Positions 51,529-59,360 of a DNA stretch of 64,000 nt are shown in pieces (position 1 is the first letter of the stretch; every line of letters starts with the position of its first letter). The stretch comes from Halobacillus sp. Nhm2S1 (GTDB lineage: Bacteria; Bacillota; Bacilli; Bacillales; Halobacillaceae). Position numbers and translations under genes: made by a program. Location: NCBI RefSeq assembly GCF_019599545.1, contig NZ_JAIEZV010000004.1, positions 186,001-250,000 on the forward strand. The letters run 5' to 3'. Below the pieces are notes generated by a model. That model was not told the DNA's origin. It was given only the letters and a program-made list of their open reading frames with translations, and did not search any database.

Positions 51529-52350
51529 TTAGCGCCATGGCAGCAGCTTGGCCTGCAGTCCCCGTAGAATAATGGAAAACAAATAGCCGAAGAACGAAAT
51601 GAGTACGAGTCCGACAAACATTTCTTTTAACAAAAAGGCTTTATACGATGTCCAGATCAAATACCCAATCCCTGAGTTGGCTCCCATCATTTCTGCCGCG
51701 ACAATGGTCAAAAGTGCAATCGCCTGCCCCATTTGAATGCCCTCAAGCATGACCGGCAGTGAACCAGGCAAAGCGATTTTGAAAAAGAACTGCTTCGAAT
51801 CCGCTCCATAATTCTTCGCAACATCCAAATAAATGCGGTCAATGTTCACAACACCCGCTACTGTATTAATGACGACAGGAAAAAACACACTTCCCGCAAT
51901 CGTCACCACTTTGGATACTTCACCGACACCAAATAAAATGATGATGATCGGCAGAAGCGCAAGGGTTGGAATCGGCATCAATGCCATGATTAGTGGCGAC
52001 AGGAAATGCCGGATCGGTCCATATAGCCCCATCAGGAGACCAATCACAATGGCGGGTATGACCCCCAGCAAAAAGCCCGCGAAAATACGAAACAAAGAAA
52101 TGCCGACATGATGAAACAGCTCTCCGCTCATCCCCATCGCCCAGAACGTTCCGATAATCTCTGTCGGCGGCGGGAAGAAACGGGCATCAATCAGTCCCGT
52201 TCTTGATAAAAACTCCCAAAGCAAAACAATGAAAATCGGCGAGGATATGGTCAATATCTGCTTCAGACGATGCTGCATCTGGCGCTTTTTCCATTCTTGT
52301 TTTTCCATTTGTAAAGGGTCGGTCATAGATTCCCTTAAGCCATCTTTCAT
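51529..52350 (-). CDS. ABC transporter permease (SsuC/TauC type)
   Basis: 273 residues, about six membrane segments, with the coupling-helix motif around AKNYGADSKQFFFKIALPGS and LPVMLEGIQMGQAIALLTIV. I start at ATG 52350, after GAGGTGGTGAGA. The open frame continues to 52458, but that part includes the terminator of the upstream gene and lacks a ribosome site. First gene of the ABC operon. Confidence 0.88.
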   Translation of the reverse strand: MKDGLRESMTDPLQMEKQEWKKRQMQHRLKQILTISSPIFIVLLWEFLSRTGLIDARFFPPPTEIIGTFWAMGMSGELFHHVGISLFRIFAGFLLGVIPAIVIGLLMGLYGPIRHFLSPLIMALMPIPTLALLPIIIILFGVGEVSKVVTIAGSVFFPVVINTVAGVVNIDRIYLDVAKNYGADSKQFFFKIALPGSLPVMLEGIQMGQAIALLTIVAAEMMGANSGIGYLIWTSYKAFLLKEMFVGLVLISFFGYLFSIILRGLQAKLLPWR

Positions 52351-52430
52351 TCTCACCACCTCTACCGCTAATTTATGTGCGAACGCCCAATTGTGTGAAA
52401 TTGTTCCTTTTATGCCATCTATAAAAGAAA

Positions 52431-52453
52431 AAAAACGCCATATAGGCGTCTTT
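52431..52453 (-). terminator. Terminator of the coiled-coil gene
   Basis: ACGCC ATATA GGCGT with a long U run on the minus strand (TTTTTTTTC). Confidence 0.8.
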
Positions 52454-52454
52454 T

Positions 52455-53801
52455 TCACTCATTCTCTTTATTGTTTTCCTCAAGATTCGTCGCCAATTCT
52501 TCCAACTTCTTTTCTAATACTTTCATAAAAGCGACCTTTCCTTCTTGATTTCCTGAAGGTGAAACTTCTTCTCCAAAGATGTACCTCATGTGTTCCTCCA
52601 TCTGTGAAAAAAACTCCCCTTCTCCGATTTGTTCAAGATAGGGAGGAGACTGGAAAGCATCCAATTCTTTTTTCAATGCTTCGTTCTCTTTCCTCTGCTT
52701 TTCTGATTCATTATTGAGCTTACTTATTTTTGTAAGCATTCGTTTTGTATCTGCTTCATTAGCAGAAAGAGATTTTTGTAACCTTTTCACTTCTCCCTTG
52801 ACGGTCTGACACTCTTCTTTCCATTTACTCACTTCTTTATGGGCGTCTTGTTTCTCTTTCAGCCTTTCCTTCTCAAACTGTTCTTTTTCTTTCCGATAGG
52901 TGTTTTCTAATTCTGAATAATCGTCTCTTGCTTTAGCCAGAGATTCTTTCACACCTTTTATTTCTTCCATGAAGGTTTGTGAACGCTGAGTAAGTTCTTC
53001 ATTCTTTTTTTCTAACTCTTCCTTATTCTTTTTCCAAATTCCCACTGCCTTTGAATGCTTTTGATTGGATTCATCCAATTGTTTTTTTATTGTTATGCTT
53101 TCCTGTTGAGCTCTCTTTTTCATCTTCAGCTCATTGAGTCTCGCGGTCCGCTCATTATTGAAGTTATTTTGCAGAAAAGAAAAATCTTGTTGTGCTTGTA
53201 AGACCATTTGTTCTTTCTGCTCAAGACGTCTGTTTAACTGTGCACATTCATTCTCCAGTTTATCAATTTCAAGAGAAAAGTTTTTCTTTGTATCGGCTAG
53301 ATATTCTTTTAGTTTCTTCACTTCTTCTTCCGCTTCCGCTTTAGCTTCTGTTACTATTTGTAGTTTTTGCTGAATTTCCGCATAGCTTCTTTGTAGCATG
53401 GAAAGATCTCTTTGAGATTGGAAGAGTCTTCTTCTTGTCTCTCCCAGTCCGCCCTCCAGGTCCTGAACTTTACCAGATAATTCTTTTTCCTTATGGCTCC
53501 ACCCGATCGCTCGATTTTGCCAATCCTTTATTTCAGTCTTGTATTTTTCCTCTTGTTCCTCATAACGATTTACTCGTTCCTCAAACCCTTGAATTCTCCG
53601 CGTTAACTCTCCATTTAAGACAGATTCTTCATGATTCCATTGTTCAATTTTCTCTTGTAATTCTTCATTCTCTACTTTTAATTTCTCCAGTTGGGAGTAA
53701 TGATAATTATCTTGATAATCCTTCACCTTTTTCTTGTATTTGTCCAACTCAGCCCTATAATAAATCAACTTCTGCTGTAACTGGATAGGATCCTTTTTCA
53801 C
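52455..53801 (-). CDS. Long coiled-coil protein of unknown function
   Basis: 448 residues. From about residue 5 to 390 it is almost unbroken heptad-rich sequence (E, K, Q, L), for example KLKVENEELQEKIEQWNHEE and DKLENECAQLNRRLEQKEQM, with no globular domain. A short C-terminal region (SPPYLEQIGEGEFFSQMEEH, MRYIFGEEVSPSGNQEGKV) looks folded. There is no signal or membrane segment. Similarity to SMC-like or spore-matrix proteins would be expected by composition alone and means little. It starts at GTG 53801 after GGGGGCGGAGAG. Divergent from a tiny basic protein gene. Confidence 0.75.
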   Translation of the reverse strand: MKKDPIQLQQKLIYYRAELDKYKKKVKDYQDNYHYSQLEKLKVENEELQEKIEQWNHEESVLNGELTRRIQGFEERVNRYEEQEEKYKTEIKDWQNRAIGWSHKEKELSGKVQDLEGGLGETRRRLFQSQRDLSMLQRSYAEIQQKLQIVTEAKAEAEEEVKKLKEYLADTKKNFSLEIDKLENECAQLNRRLEQKEQMVLQAQQDFSFLQNNFNNERTARLNELKMKKRAQQESITIKKQLDESNQKHSKAVGIWKKNKEELEKKNEELTQRSQTFMEEIKGVKESLAKARDDYSELENTYRKEKEQFEKERLKEKQDAHKEVSKWKEECQTVKGEVKRLQKSLSANEADTKRMLTKISKLNNESEKQRKENEALKKELDAFQSPPYLEQIGEGEFFSQMEEHMRYIFGEEVSPSGNQEGKVAFMKVLEKKLEELATNLEENNKENE

Positions 53802-53944
53802 TCTCTCCGCCCCCTTTTAACAGAAAACCGATTGCTCCATTTTATGTTAGAAGTTTTTCATTTATCACTTTCTCCCCTTAACGATTGAGCCGTCTCCATT
53901 TAAGGTAGGACTGCTTATGATATATATAAGAAAGGAGAAGGAAT

Positions 53945-54079
53945 ATGAGAAATAAAAAACATCGAGAAGCTCTAAGACAAAGAACACAACAAAAAAGCGA
54001 GACAGACACTACCCAAACACCAAGAAAACGAACTCGTAAACAAGCAGGCGGCTGTGGGTGCGGCAAAAAAAAGAAATAA
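53945..54079 (+). CDS. 44-residue highly basic protein with a Gly-Cys tail
   Basis: The sequence is MRNKKHREALRQRTQQ, then KSETDTTQTPRKRTRKQA, then GGCGCGKKKK. About a third of the residues are Arg or Lys, and the only two cysteines form a GGCGCG motif near the end. AAAGGAGAAGG lies just before the ATG, and a strong terminator follows six bases after the stop, so the gene is real though too short for usual ORF cut-offs. I do not recognise the family. Nucleic-acid or metal binding is plausible from composition only. Confidence 0.65.
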   Translation: MRNKKHREALRQRTQQKSETDTTQTPRKRTRKQAGGCGCGKKKK

Positions 54080-54084
54080 ATCAT

Positions 54085-54121
54085 AAAAAGAGAATGGAAG
54101 CTAACCTTCCATTCTCTTTTT
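54085..54121. terminator. Bidirectional terminator
   Basis: AAAAAGAGAATGGAAG paired with CTTCCATTCTCTTTTT around a four-base loop. It serves the small basic gene and the end of the ABC operon. Confidence 0.92.
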
Positions 54122-54827
54122 ATGATGGATTCACTTCTGTATAAGCATTCTGATCAGCAACAACATCCAGCCCTTCAGGGACACGAATATAAAGCGCGGA
54201 CCCGTTCCAATGGGATACGGTAGTCCTTCCCCACGCATAGCCATTTTCTTCACCGAACAGGCGGAAAGGAAATTCAGTGCCAAACATTTTATATTTCAAG
54301 TTCAATGTTTCTCCTGGATAGATTGAAAGTGTTGTCGCACCCAGGACCACGGCCGGCATATACTTCTCTTCCACTTCGTATCCGTTGACTGTCAGGGGTG
54401 TCTGATAATAGAAGGCTTCCACGGTCTCAGTAAGTTCGTCTGTATGTTCGACGAAAATGTTGACCCCGTTCACATCATTTTCTAATACTTGAAGAACAAT
54501 TTGTTCGTCGTTAAAAGGAAACGACCATTCATGGATGCGCCACTCTTCCATGTCATCCACCTTTCCTTCATGAACGGCTTCATAGAATTGCTGAGATTTC
54601 TGCTCTGCATCTCTATCATTCTCTTGTCCTCTCAATTCCGTGCTGCCAATGGGAAGGACGAGAAAAACAATCGTGGAGCCAACTAACAGGACAGAATAAC
54701 CGATAAGCATCCAGAGTCCCGTCTTCCCACGAGCAAAACCGAAGCGTGAACTTTTCTTAATGAGAAGGCTTAAAGCAATAAAAACCGCAAGCAAGATCAG
54801 GACCGGCAAGAAAGCTACAATAATCAT
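54120..54827 (-). CDS. Membrane-anchored accessory protein of the GntR-ABC operon
   Basis: 235 residues. Two membrane segments (3-24 and 38-61) are followed by an extracellular domain rich in beta strands (VNGYEVEEKYMPAVVLGATT, LNLKYKMFGTEFPFRLFGEE). It overlaps the upstream permease by four bases, so it is translated with it. I do not recognise the family; its place suggests a part or partner of the ABC system. Confidence 0.7.
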   Translation of the reverse strand: MIIVAFLPVLILLAVFIALSLLIKKSSRFGFARGKTGLWMLIGYSVLLVGSTIVFLVLPIGSTELRGQENDRDAEQKSQQFYEAVHEGKVDDMEEWRIHEWSFPFNDEQIVLQVLENDVNGVNIFVEHTDELTETVEAFYYQTPLTVNGYEVEEKYMPAVVLGATTLSIYPGETLNLKYKMFGTEFPFRLFGEENGYAWGRTTVSHWNGSALYIRVPEGLDVVADQNAYTEVNPS

Positions 54828-55570
54828 TGCTTCACCTCCAGACGGTTAGAAACCAACACAGCGAGAGCGTAGAAAATAGTCGTCGCAGAGAGAGTCTTCA
54901 GTGTGAAAAGCCACGCATTGCTTTCCTCAAAAAAGAATTCAAAGAAATATACCTGAACTGGAAATCCGCCTCTATATAACAAGATCATTAAACCGATGAC
55001 AACGACTGGAAGAATAATGACGAGCATTTTGTTCAACTGAACAATCATTCCAGCCAGATAGCCTAAGCTGCTGAACAAAAAAATGATAAGAATGGTCGCA
55101 ACCATACCAAGTAACCATGCGCTCCCATTCCCTACACCCTGAGTAAGAAGCATTTCTTCTCCAGGCAATATAAAATAGGCAAATAGTTTCAAAGTAAAAC
55201 TGGACAGCAAAGCGGTCACCGCACCAATGACACATAGGACAAACAGAAAAGCAATCGTCGAAAGTGTACTCGTCTTCCTATTTGTAACAAATGCGAAATC
55301 ATCTTCCCGATACGCTTTCGTCGTTAATAGAAAAGCCGTAAGAAATCCCCAGAAAATCGTGAAACCTACCACGATGTCTGCGGTGTAATAGGTAATGTTC
55401 ACATCGTATCCTGTTCTTCCGCTACCCATTGAACCGGAACCATTCAATGAAAACAAGAGTCCGAGAAGCTGGATGACCACAAGAGAAGTGAATACACCTG
55501 TATAGGATTTCCATTTATAGCCGATTTGCTTTTTGACGATTTCAGACGTCTGTACTTCGATCAAAGACAT
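54824..55570 (-). CDS. ABC transporter permease subunit (YtrC-like)
   Basis: 249 residues with about six membrane helices: GYKWKSYTGVFTSLVVIQLL, VGFTIFWGFLTAFLLTTKAY, TIAFLFVLCVIGAVTALLSS and so on. KAYREDDFAFVTNRKTSTLS is a cytosolic loop as in ABC-2 type permeases. It overlaps the ATPase gene by 29 bases and the next gene by four. ATG 55570 is spaced eight bases from GGGGAG; ATG 55573 is the alternative. Confidence 0.78.
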   Translation of the reverse strand: MSLIEVQTSEIVKKQIGYKWKSYTGVFTSLVVIQLLGLLFSLNGSGSMGSGRTGYDVNITYYTADIVVGFTIFWGFLTAFLLTTKAYREDDFAFVTNRKTSTLSTIAFLFVLCVIGAVTALLSSFTLKLFAYFILPGEEMLLTQGVGNGSAWLLGMVATILIIFLFSSLGYLAGMIVQLNKMLVIILPVVVIGLMILLYRGGFPVQVYFFEFFFEESNAWLFTLKTLSATTIFYALAVLVSNRLEVKQ

Positions 55571-56459
55571 CATCCACACTCCCCTTTCCATGTTGAGGTT
55601 CAGTTAGGTAGATACATAAATCGTTCGCTTTAACAGGTGAAATTTGAATCCCTGCCTCCTGCATGCGCCGGTATTCATGATCCGTAAAATCGTTTTTCAC
55701 TACCACGTAGCACGTATCAAACGCCTGCTCTTTTTTCCATAGAATCTCTTTTTCTATTAGGAATGAATCAACCACATCTCTCTTTCCAGTGAGACCCAAT
55801 CCATATTCCTTTAAGTCATCCATCGACATGTGCAGTCTCAAAGACCCCTCATGAATCACAAGCACTTCTTCGAGCAGATCTTCCATCTCTTCTAGATGAT
55901 GCGTCGATAATAGAATGGTTCTCGGATGCGCTAAGTAATCCTTCAGTAGGGCACGGTAAAAGTCTTTTCGGACGGCTGCATCCATCCCTGTCGTTGGTTC
56001 ATCAAAAATCGTAAGTGGGGACCTTGAAGCAAGGCCGACAATCATGTTGAACGTACTTTCTTTGCCCTTGGACAGCTCGTTATGATGCTGCCTTGAATCA
56101 AATCCGAAATAATCGAACAAACTTAGTGCTAAGTCATGGTCCCAATGGTGGTAAAACCGCTTGCCCTCCTCAAGAATTTCTTTTAAGGTGAGCGCTGTCG
56201 GAAAATTCATAGCATCATCGATATAAATCGTATTGGCAGACACGAACAAGTTGTTGAACGGTTTCCTTCCATACACCTCGACAATTCCTGACTTCTCCTT
56301 CAATAAACCAGCGATGATCTTCAGCATCGTCGTTTTCCCTGCTCCATTTCTGCCGATTACACCGACAATTTTATTTTCTTCAATAGAAAAAGAAAGGTCG
56401 TTCAGCGCATTCATCCGATAATAACGCTTATTCAAATCCTTACATTTAATTGCTTTCAT
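55542..56459 (-). CDS. ABC transporter ATPase of the GntR-ABC operon (YtrB-like)
   Basis: 305 residues. Walker A VIGRNGAGKTTMLK, a degenerate signature ELSKGKESTF (LSKGK in place of LSGGQ), Walker B LTIFDEPTTGMD, switch ILLSTHHLEE. The C-terminal region of about 90 residues is typical of exporter-type ATPases of the YtrB/BcrA class. It overlaps the GntR gene by four bases (ATG 56459, after AAGGGAG). Confidence 0.85.
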   Translation of the reverse strand: MKAIKCKDLNKRYYRMNALNDLSFSIEENKIVGVIGRNGAGKTTMLKIIAGLLKEKSGIVEVYGRKPFNNLFVSANTIYIDDAMNFPTALTLKEILEEGKRFYHHWDHDLALSLFDYFGFDSRQHHNELSKGKESTFNMIVGLASRSPLTIFDEPTTGMDAAVRKDFYRALLKDYLAHPRTILLSTHHLEEMEDLLEEVLVIHEGSLRLHMSMDDLKEYGLGLTGKRDVVDSFLIEKEILWKKEQAFDTCYVVVKNDFTDHEYRRMQEAGIQISPVKANDLCIYLTEPQHGKGSVDDVFDRSTDV

Positions 56460-56833
56460 TCTTGATCTCCCTTCCAAGCATCTCTGACCAGCTTAATGGT
56501 TTCATCCTTTGAAAGCTCAAGTCTTCCGGCTTCCATGACGAGGTCTTCAACTAAATTTCTCAGTGTCTGATTTTTTCTTTTATCCATAATGATTTGTTTA
56601 GCGTTGGTCGAGACAAACTTCCCTAGTCCTCGTTTGTCGTAGAGAATCCCTTCTTCTGCAAGCTTCGTCAGACCTTTGGCAGCTGTGGCTGGGTTGATAT
56701 TATATAGATCGGCCAGTTTGTATTGCGAATAAACTTTTTCATCCGCCTGAAAGTTTCCACGCAAAATTTCGCTTTCCAGCCATTCGGCAATTTGAATATA
56801 GATTGGTTTCAAGCCGTCGGTATCGAGAATCAA
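56456..56833 (-). CDS. GntR-family (YtrA subfamily) repressor
   Basis: 125 residues. The GntR winged helix is read from PIYIQIAEWLESEILRGNFQ, followed by YSQYKLADLYNINPATAAKG and GILYDKRGLGKFVST; the short helical C-terminus marks the YtrA type, which lacks a large effector domain. In Bacillus YtrA represses its own ABC operon and responds to cell-wall antibiotics. Here it is first in a four-gene overlapping operon, so autoregulation is likely. No inverted repeat operator is obvious to me upstream. Confidence 0.88.
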   Translation of the reverse strand: MILDTDGLKPIYIQIAEWLESEILRGNFQADEKVYSQYKLADLYNINPATAAKGLTKLAEEGILYDKRGLGKFVSTNAKQIIMDKRKNQTLRNLVEDLVMEAGRLELSKDETIKLVRDAWKGDQE

Positions 56834-56966
56834 TGGATCACCTACTCTCTAAATGGGTGCATTAGTGTTGTAATGTAGTATATGACCATTTCTAACTTTT
56901 GACAAGGAAAAAAATACACTTGGGTCTTGAAATTTCCTGCCCACTAATGGAGACTTAATGGTGTAG

Positions 56967-56981
56967 TTGTAAGCGATTACA
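56967..56981 (+). promoter_or_regulatory. Candidate cre site before the AtoE-type gene
   Basis: TTGTAAGCGATTACA satisfies WTGNAANCGNWNNCW. It ends five bases before the AGGAGG and 21 before the start codon, so CcpA binding would act as a downstream roadblock. Confidence 0.6.
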
Positions 56982-57001
56982 TAATTAGGAGGTTGTTTAG
57001 G

Positions 57002-58336
57002 ATGCTTCGAGGAATCACAAACTTTTTCGATCGGATGGTGCAGCGTTTCTTACCAGATGCGTTTTTGTTCGCCATCATTTTGACACTTGTCGTTTTTGGT
57101 TTAGGGATTTTCTTCACAGGCAGTTCACCAGGACAAATGGTGCAATTTTGGGGAGACGGCTTTTGGAATCTTCTCGCCTTTGCCATGCAGATGTCTTTGA
57201 TTGTTGTCACGGGATACATACTTGCTAATACTCCTTTGGTTAAAGCCGCTTTATCTAAAATAAGTACGCTCGCCAAAACTCCGGGACAGGCCATTTTGTT
57301 AGTTACTTTCGTAGCCGGAATTGCTTGTGTGATCAACTATGGCTTCGGACTTGTAGCTGGGGCGCTCCTGGCCGTCCATGTAGCGAGACGAGTGCCAAAC
57401 GTGGATTATCGTTTATTAATGGCCAGTGCTTATAGTGGATTCATTCTTTGGCACGGAGGTTTTTCAGGATCCATTCCATTGACCATTGCGACAGAAGACC
57501 ATTTTCTAGCCGATTCGATTGGTTCCATCGCTATTACGGACACCTTATTCAGCAGCATGAATATTTTTATCATCGTGACTTTACTTCTATCTCTCCCTCT
57601 ACTTAACTTGTGGTTACTTAAATCCAGTGGTGACCTTAGTAAAAACAATCTCGACTTCTTAGAAAACGAAGATAAGGCCGAGCAGCAAATGGCCGCCACT
57701 ACTGCCGACCTGACTCCGGCAGAACGTATGGAAAACAGCAAGATCATCTCTTACTTAATTGGGGCGCTTGGTCTCGCGTTTATCGTCTATCACTTTGTTA
57801 GAAATGGGTTTGACCTCAATATAAATATTGTGAACTTTATTTTCTTATTCCTAGGAATCCTTTTTCATCAGACACCAAGAAGATTTTTGAACAGCGTGAA
57901 CGATGGAGTGAAAAATGCTGGCGGAATCATCATTCAATTCCCTTTCTATGCAGGCATCATGGGCATGATGGTCGCATCTGGTCTATCTGATCAAATGTCG
58001 AATTGGTTTGTGAGCATTTCAACCGAATTCACGTTTCCCGTGCTCGCTTTTATCAGTGCCGGGATTGTTAACTTTTTCGTCCCTTCCGGAGGCGGACAGT
58101 GGGCGGTTCAGGCTCCGATTATGATTCCAGCTGCGATGGACCTTGGCGTCAGCACCGCCAAAACGGCGATGGCCGTGGCCTGGGGGGATGCGTGGACGAA
58201 CATGATCCAGCCATTCTGGGCCTTGCCGCTACTTGCAATAGCCGGATTGAAGGTAAAAGACATTATGGGCTTCTGTGTCATTATTCTGCTATGGAGTTTT
58301 ATTCCGATTTCGATTGCTTTGCTATTTTTCAACTAA
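57002..58336 (+). CDS. atoE: AtoE-type short-chain fatty acid permease
   Basis: 444 residues, about 11 membrane segments. MVQRFLPDAFLFAIILTLVV, NTPLVKAALSKISTLAKTPG, CVINYGFGLVAGALLAVHVA, YSGFILWHGGFSGSIPLTIA and VPSGGGQWAVQAPIMIPAAM are AtoE/short-chain fatty-acid transporter blocks. It imports acetoacetate or butyrate-type acids. AGGAGG ends 10 bases before ATG 57002; the TTG at 56993 is too close to it. A cre site upstream indicates repression by preferred sugars. No ato enzymes are adjacent. Confidence 0.87.
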   Translation: MLRGITNFFDRMVQRFLPDAFLFAIILTLVVFGLGIFFTGSSPGQMVQFWGDGFWNLLAFAMQMSLIVVTGYILANTPLVKAALSKISTLAKTPGQAILLVTFVAGIACVINYGFGLVAGALLAVHVARRVPNVDYRLLMASAYSGFILWHGGFSGSIPLTIATEDHFLADSIGSIAITDTLFSSMNIFIIVTLLLSLPLLNLWLLKSSGDLSKNNLDFLENEDKAEQQMAATTADLTPAERMENSKIISYLIGALGLAFIVYHFVRNGFDLNINIVNFIFLFLGILFHQTPRRFLNSVNDGVKNAGGIIIQFPFYAGIMGMMVASGLSDQMSNWFVSISTEFTFPVLAFISAGIVNFFVPSGGGQWAVQAPIMIPAAMDLGVSTAKTAMAVAWGDAWTNMIQPFWALPLLAIAGLKVKDIMGFCVIILLWSFIPISIALLFFN

Positions 58337-58463
58337 ACATACAACTTTACTTACTTCACAGTTAAACATAAAAGGCGAAGTTGCTGAGTTTCAGTTAAAA
58401 AAACTCAGTTGGTTAGAAACGTTTGTATGCGTTTAGGAACTACGGAAAAGGTTAGGAATTAGA

Positions 58464-58501
58464 AAAGGATCGCTGTCCAGCAATTGGACAGCGATCCTTT
58501 T
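58464..58501. terminator. Bidirectional terminator
   Basis: AAAAGGATCGCTGTCCA paired with TGGACAGCGATCCTTTT, loop GCAAT. Confidence 0.94.
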
Positions 58502-58504
58502 GAG

Positions 58505-59284
58505 TTACCCTGTTTTATTATTCTTACGATCTTGCTCGCGTAACATTTGCTTCAGCTCATCAAGATCATTCATAATCTTCGCCATATCTTTACTTTCTTC
58601 CTCCGCATGTTCGGAAAGCTGCTGGGCATTATTGACGATTTCACCAATAATCAGATTCAAAATGATGAAAGCAGAAACAACAATAAAGGAAACAAAATAG
58701 ATCCATGACCACGTGATTTCAGCAAAAATCGGACGGAAGACGCCACTTGCCCAACTCTCCAATGTAAACACTTGGAATAATGTCAACGTACTGAGGCCGA
58801 CATTTCCAAAGTATTCAGGAGCGATGTCCCCAAAGAAGGTGACCCCGATTATCGCATATACATAAAAGATGATACCCATGAGAATCATGACGGACCCAAT
58901 GGCGGGAATGGCAAGGAATAAAGCGCTTGTCAGCCTCCTTAGAGAAGGAACAACTGAAATCGTCCTCAGCACTCGAAGCACACGTAATATTCGTAACACG
59001 CCAACGAAATGAGTGTTATATAGCACGAGACTTCCAAATACGATGACAAAGTCGAAGATGTTCCAACCATCTTTAAAAAAGTAGCTGCGATAAACGACAA
59101 GCTTTAAAATGATTTCAATCGTAAAGATCGATAAAACCAAAATGTCCAAGAATATGAATAATGACTGGTAGCTTTGATAAATTCTGTCATCTGTAGAGAT
59201 TCCGATAATGACAGCATTGATCAAAATAACCGCTAATATAAAGCGTGAAAAACTTTTATGTTCAATGAAATGGCGTAACTTGAT
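58505..59284 (-). CDS. NaChBac-type voltage-gated sodium channel
   Basis: About 259 residues if started at codon 59284-59282. S4 carries regularly spaced arginines (VGVLRILRVLRVLRTISVVP), the selectivity filter is TLESWAS as in NaChBac, S6 includes FIILNLIIGEIVNNAQQ, and a C-terminal coiled coil follows. It conducts Na+ for pH and motility control in alkaliphiles. The first ordinary start (TTG 59224) falls in the middle of S1, but the same frame upstream encodes HKSFSRFILAVILINAV, which aligns with NaChBac S1. An ATC codon at 59284, six bases after GGGGAG, is the best placed start; an ATT at 59266 is the other option. Confidence 0.8.
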   Translation of the reverse strand: MKLRHFIEHKSFSRFILAVILINAVIIGISTDDRIYQSYQSLFIFLDILVLSIFTIEIILKLVVYRSYFFKDGWNIFDFVIVFGSLVLYNTHFVGVLRILRVLRVLRTISVVPSLRRLTSALFLAIPAIGSVMILMGIIFYVYAIIGVTFFGDIAPEYFGNVGLSTLTLFQVFTLESWASGVFRPIFAEITWSWIYFVSFIVVSAFIILNLIIGEIVNNAQQLSEHAEEESKDMAKIMNDLDELKQMLREQDRKNNKTG

Positions 59285-59360
59285 TCTCTTCTCCCCACTT
59301 TCTCCCCAATATGACTCTCTCGTCTTTTATATAAGATTTACGCTCAGCCGTCAATCACCT

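Noticed and set aside
56960-56985. TnrA box before the AtoE gene
   Set aside because: TGTAAGCGATTACA is 14 bp between outer ends, not the 17 bp of TGTNAN7TNACA; it fits the cre consensus instead.
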